Made by a program: the position numbers and the translations under genes. Shown here in pieces: positions 62,458 to 64,000 of a DNA stretch of 64,000 bases (the stretch's first letter is position 1; each line of letters begins with the position of its first letter). Below the pieces are notes generated by a model. That model was not told the DNA's origin. It ran no database searches and saw only the letters and a program-made list of their open reading frames with translations. The DNA comes from JAGQWW01 sp041392845 (GTDB taxonomy: Bacteria; Bacteroidota; Bacteroidia; Chitinophagales; Saprospiraceae): positions 1 to 64,000 of the forward strand of contig JAWKLG010000009.1 in assembly GCA_041392845.1 (NCBI GenBank). The letters are read 5' to 3'.

Positions 62458-62730
62458 ATGGTCATGGAAAAAGAAGAGAAGGATAAAATACTGGCAAGAA
62501 TTGATGCGGCTTTGGACGATGTAAGACCACATTTGGAAGCAGATGGAGGCAACGTTGAGCTGCTTGATTTGACGGATGATCTTTGTGTGAAAATCAAATG
62601 GCTGGGTAATTGCGAAAATTGCTTCATGTCAGTAATGACCATGAAAGCCGGAATTGAGCAGGCAATTAAAGCAAAAGTTCCCGAAGTACAATCCATCGAA
62701 GCCATCAATGGTATGGAAATGCCATTATAA
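62458..62730 (+). CDS. NifU family Fe-S scaffold protein (C-terminal domain type)
   Basis: A 90-residue NifU C-terminal domain: RIDAALDDVRPHLEADGGNV, the LTDDLCVKIKWLGNCENC strand with the cluster-binding CENC (C52, C55), and the last helix GIEQAIKAKVPEVQSIEAIN. It can hold a [4Fe-4S] cluster for delivery to target proteins. It lies between the Mrp carrier and pyrF genes with 11 and 17 bases of spacing, so one operon is likely. An ATG two codons further on is an alternative start. Confidence 0.92.
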   Translation: MVMEKEEKDKILARIDAALDDVRPHLEADGGNVELLDLTDDLCVKIKWLGNCENCFMSVMTMKAGIEQAIKAKVPEVQSIEAINGMEMPL

Positions 62731-62747
62731 ATCGTTTGAAAATCCTT

Positions 62748-63371
62748 ATGAGTCCTGATCAACTATTCTCTTTAATAAAGGAGCGCAATTCATATTTATG
62801 TGTAGGCCTTGACACAGATATTGAAAAGATTCCGCCCCATCTTTTAAAAACAGACAATCCGGTATTGGAATTCAATAAAGCCATCATTGATGCTACACGC
62901 GATTTATGTGTGGCTTATAAACCAAATATTGCCTTTTACGAGGCATTGGGAGTAGAAGGTTGGCAGATTTTAGATGATACGATAAATTATATAGGTGATA
63001 AACACCTGATAATTGCAGATGCGAAGCGCGGAGACATTGGCAATACTTCAAAGTTATACGCAAAGGCCTTTTTTGAAAAATTAAATGCAGGTGCCTTGAC
63101 CATAGCACCTTATATGGGTAAGGATTCTGTTACACCGTTTCTGGGGTTTGAAGGAAAATATGTGATACTATTAGGTTTGACCTCTAATCCTGGAAGTGAT
63201 GATTTCCAACAATTGGATTTGACAAGCGGTAAGAAATTATTTCAAGAAGTAATTCAAACGGCAACTACCTGGGCCGGCCCGGATCAAATGATGTTTGTAA
63301 TAGGAGCAACCCATCCTGAAAAGTTCAAAGAAATTCGTGAATTAGCGCCTGATTACTTCTCTTCCTTGTAA
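62748..63371 (+). CDS. pyrF: orotidine 5'-phosphate decarboxylase, C-terminus lost by frameshift
   Basis: Last step of UMP synthesis, decarboxylation of OMP. Type 2 (PyrF subfamily 2) features: YLCVGLDTDIEKIPPHL, VAYKPNIAFYEALGVEGW and the catalytic IIADAKRGDIGNTSKLYAKA (K and D). TIAPYMGKDSVTPFL and MFVIGATHPEKFKEIRELAP follow. The frame stops after ~207 residues, about 60 short of the family length, before the phosphate-binding VPGVGAQGG loop. The rest can be followed in other frames to 63550 (see next entry). I start at the ATG 62748 (MSPDQLFSLI) and not at the TTG 62736. Confidence 0.9.
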   Translation: MSPDQLFSLIKERNSYLCVGLDTDIEKIPPHLLKTDNPVLEFNKAIIDATRDLCVAYKPNIAFYEALGVEGWQILDDTINYIGDKHLIIADAKRGDIGNTSKLYAKAFFEKLNAGALTIAPYMGKDSVTPFLGFEGKYVILLGLTSNPGSDDFQQLDLTSGKKLFQEVIQTATTWAGPDQMMFVIGATHPEKFKEIRELAPDYFSSL

Positions 63372-63550
63372 CGGTGTTGCTTCTCCAAGATATGATCGTA
63401 TGCTTTGTCTAAATTAAACAACTGACAAATGTGATTACTGGTAAATTCAACCAGAGGGATTATTTATCAAATAAATAAAGATCGTAAGAAAAAGCCAGAG
63501 TAGCAGCTCTGGAATTGCAGTAAATGAAGGAGTTGCTGGGTACTGGGTAA
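63372..63550 (+). pseudogene. out-of-frame C-terminal remnant of pyrF
   Basis: Three short stretches encode the missing end of OMP decarboxylase in shifting frames: LLVNSTRGIIY at 63435-63467, VAALELQ at ~63500-63520 and MKELLGTG with a TAA at 63524-63550. Read together from 62748 they give ~267 codons, the normal family length. The final codons and the TAA form the first two units of the heptamer array. Several one-base losses must be assumed between 63355 and 63520. Confidence 0.75.
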
Positions 63551-63596
63551 GCAGGTGTTGGTTCAGGTGCTAGGTTCTAGGTCTTAGGTACTGGGG
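63537..63596 (+). repeat. degenerate T(A/G)GGT(G/A/T)C heptamer array at the pyrF end
   Basis: TGGGTAC and TGGGTAA, the latter holding the likely native pyrF stop, are followed by less regular units of 6 or 7 bases (AGGTGC, TAGGTTC, TAGGTCT, TAGGTAC). It is the fourth copy of this array type and the fourth that begins at a gene end. Confidence 0.8.
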
Positions 63597-63600
63597 GATG

Positions 63601-63621
63601 TACGAATTACGGATTACGACG
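63601..63621 (+). repeat. short heptamer array TACGNAT, 3 copies
   Basis: TACGAAT, TACGGAT and TACGACG follow each other in 7-base phase. The array is short, but it lies directly after the T(A/G)GGT array. Confidence 0.55.
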
Positions 63622-63674
63622 GCCGGGAATTTAACTGGGAATTTATTCATTTTGGTAAAATAAGCCGAAATTTT

Positions 63675-63723
63675 AAATCAAAATTCAAACATCTAAAATC
63701 AAGAATTAAAAATCTAAAATTCC
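63675..63723 (+). repeat. heptamer array AAATC(A/T)A, 7 copies
   Basis: Seven units in phase: AAATCAA, AATTCAA, ACATCTA, AAATCAA, GAATTAA, AAATCTA, AAATTCC. It is AT-rich and degenerate, but the 7-base register is kept throughout. Confidence 0.7.
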
Positions 63724-64000
63724 TTTCTTGGCTCCATTAGCAGAACGATTACGACCAAAAAGTCTGACGAATATTTCGGCCAGGAGCATCTGGTTGGTAA
63801 AACTGCAGTATTACGAAAATCGGCTTTTTGAGTGGGCAGGTGCTGAGCATGATTTTTTGGTCAAAATTCGGTGGTAGAAAACCACTCTTGCCAATGTCAT
63901 TTCAGAAACTTTAGACCGGCCATTTTATATTCTTGAGTACCATCAATTCAGGTGTCAAAGATGCGAGGTGATTGAAAAGGCCAAATCCACCGATTTTTCT
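63724..64000 (+). other. end of window: possible degraded coding sequence
   Basis: One plus-strand frame is open from 63719 to the window edge except for a single TAG at 63875-63877. It contains LQYYENRLFEWAGAEHDFLV before the stop and EYHQFRCQRCEVIEKAKS after it. The CxxC pair recalls the zinc-binding N-terminus of ISL3-type transposases, but the resemblance is weak. It may be a broken gene continuing to the right, or chance. Confidence 0.25.

Overview
The window is a dense, AT-rich stretch of a Bacteroidota chromosome, most like the class Saprospiria. The phylum call rests on a full-length SprA (type IX secretion/gliding), proteins with T9SS type A and type B (CHU_C) C-terminal sorting domains, an Oar-like TonB receptor, a DUF1800/DUF1501 pair, starts without Shine-Dalgarno sequences, and many -7 promoter elements of the Bacteroidota form TAnnTTTG. 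The family-level guess is only an inference. I see no tRNA, rRNA, CRISPR array, prophage, intact insertion sequence or recognisable defence system.

Layout: 1-2.6 kb, the end of a VCBS-type surface protein, a lipoprotein and a DUF2911/TPR protein. 2.7-8.5 kb, rimO, a small outer-membrane barrel protein, a glucoside phosphorolysis pair (pgmB and GH65) and a lipoprotein. 8.7-16.2 kb, housekeeping genes: M42 peptidase, pyrE, Nudix, 3-hydroxyacyl-CoA dehydrogenase, lipase, glpD and glmM. 16.3-20.3 kb, envelope and stress-type genes and an AraC regulator. 20.4-27.8 kb, sprA. 28-34 kb, class II aldolase, aspartate kinase and the DUF1800/DUF1501 secreted pair. 34-44 kb, an outer-membrane barrel with a large TPR partner, a deoxynucleoside kinase, a SUI1 factor and an Oar-like receptor. 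44-56 kb, envelope proteins, a 2173-residue CHU_C adhesin and gamma-glutamyltransferase. 56-63.4 kb, GlcNAc kinase, pfkA, a pseudouridine synthase, a RibF-glycosyltransferase fusion, Mrp, NifU and pyrF.

The genes fit an aerobic, polymer-degrading surface bacterium: T9SS export (SprA) serves cargo encoded in the same window, glucoside phosphorolysis and GlcNAc phosphorylation feed glycolysis (pfkA, fba), and pyrE and pyrF supply UMP.

The most unusual signal is in the gaps. At least eleven intergenic tandem arrays have quite different unit sequences but nearly all share a period of exactly 7 bp. The commonest unit is T(A/G)GGT(G/A/T)C. All four arrays of that unit begin at or within a few bases of a gene's stop codon, and in two or three of them the stop codon is part of the array. 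Two arrays of other units abut minus-strand stop codons in the same way. A second notable item is a continuous frame fusing RibF to a family 2 glycosyltransferase.

Three stretches (about 37.9-38.9 kb, 41.25-42.3 kb and 63.36-63.55 kb) carry dense single-base indels in genes whose protein sequence can still be followed across frames. These look more like unpolished assembly than decay, and counts of broken genes here should be treated with caution.
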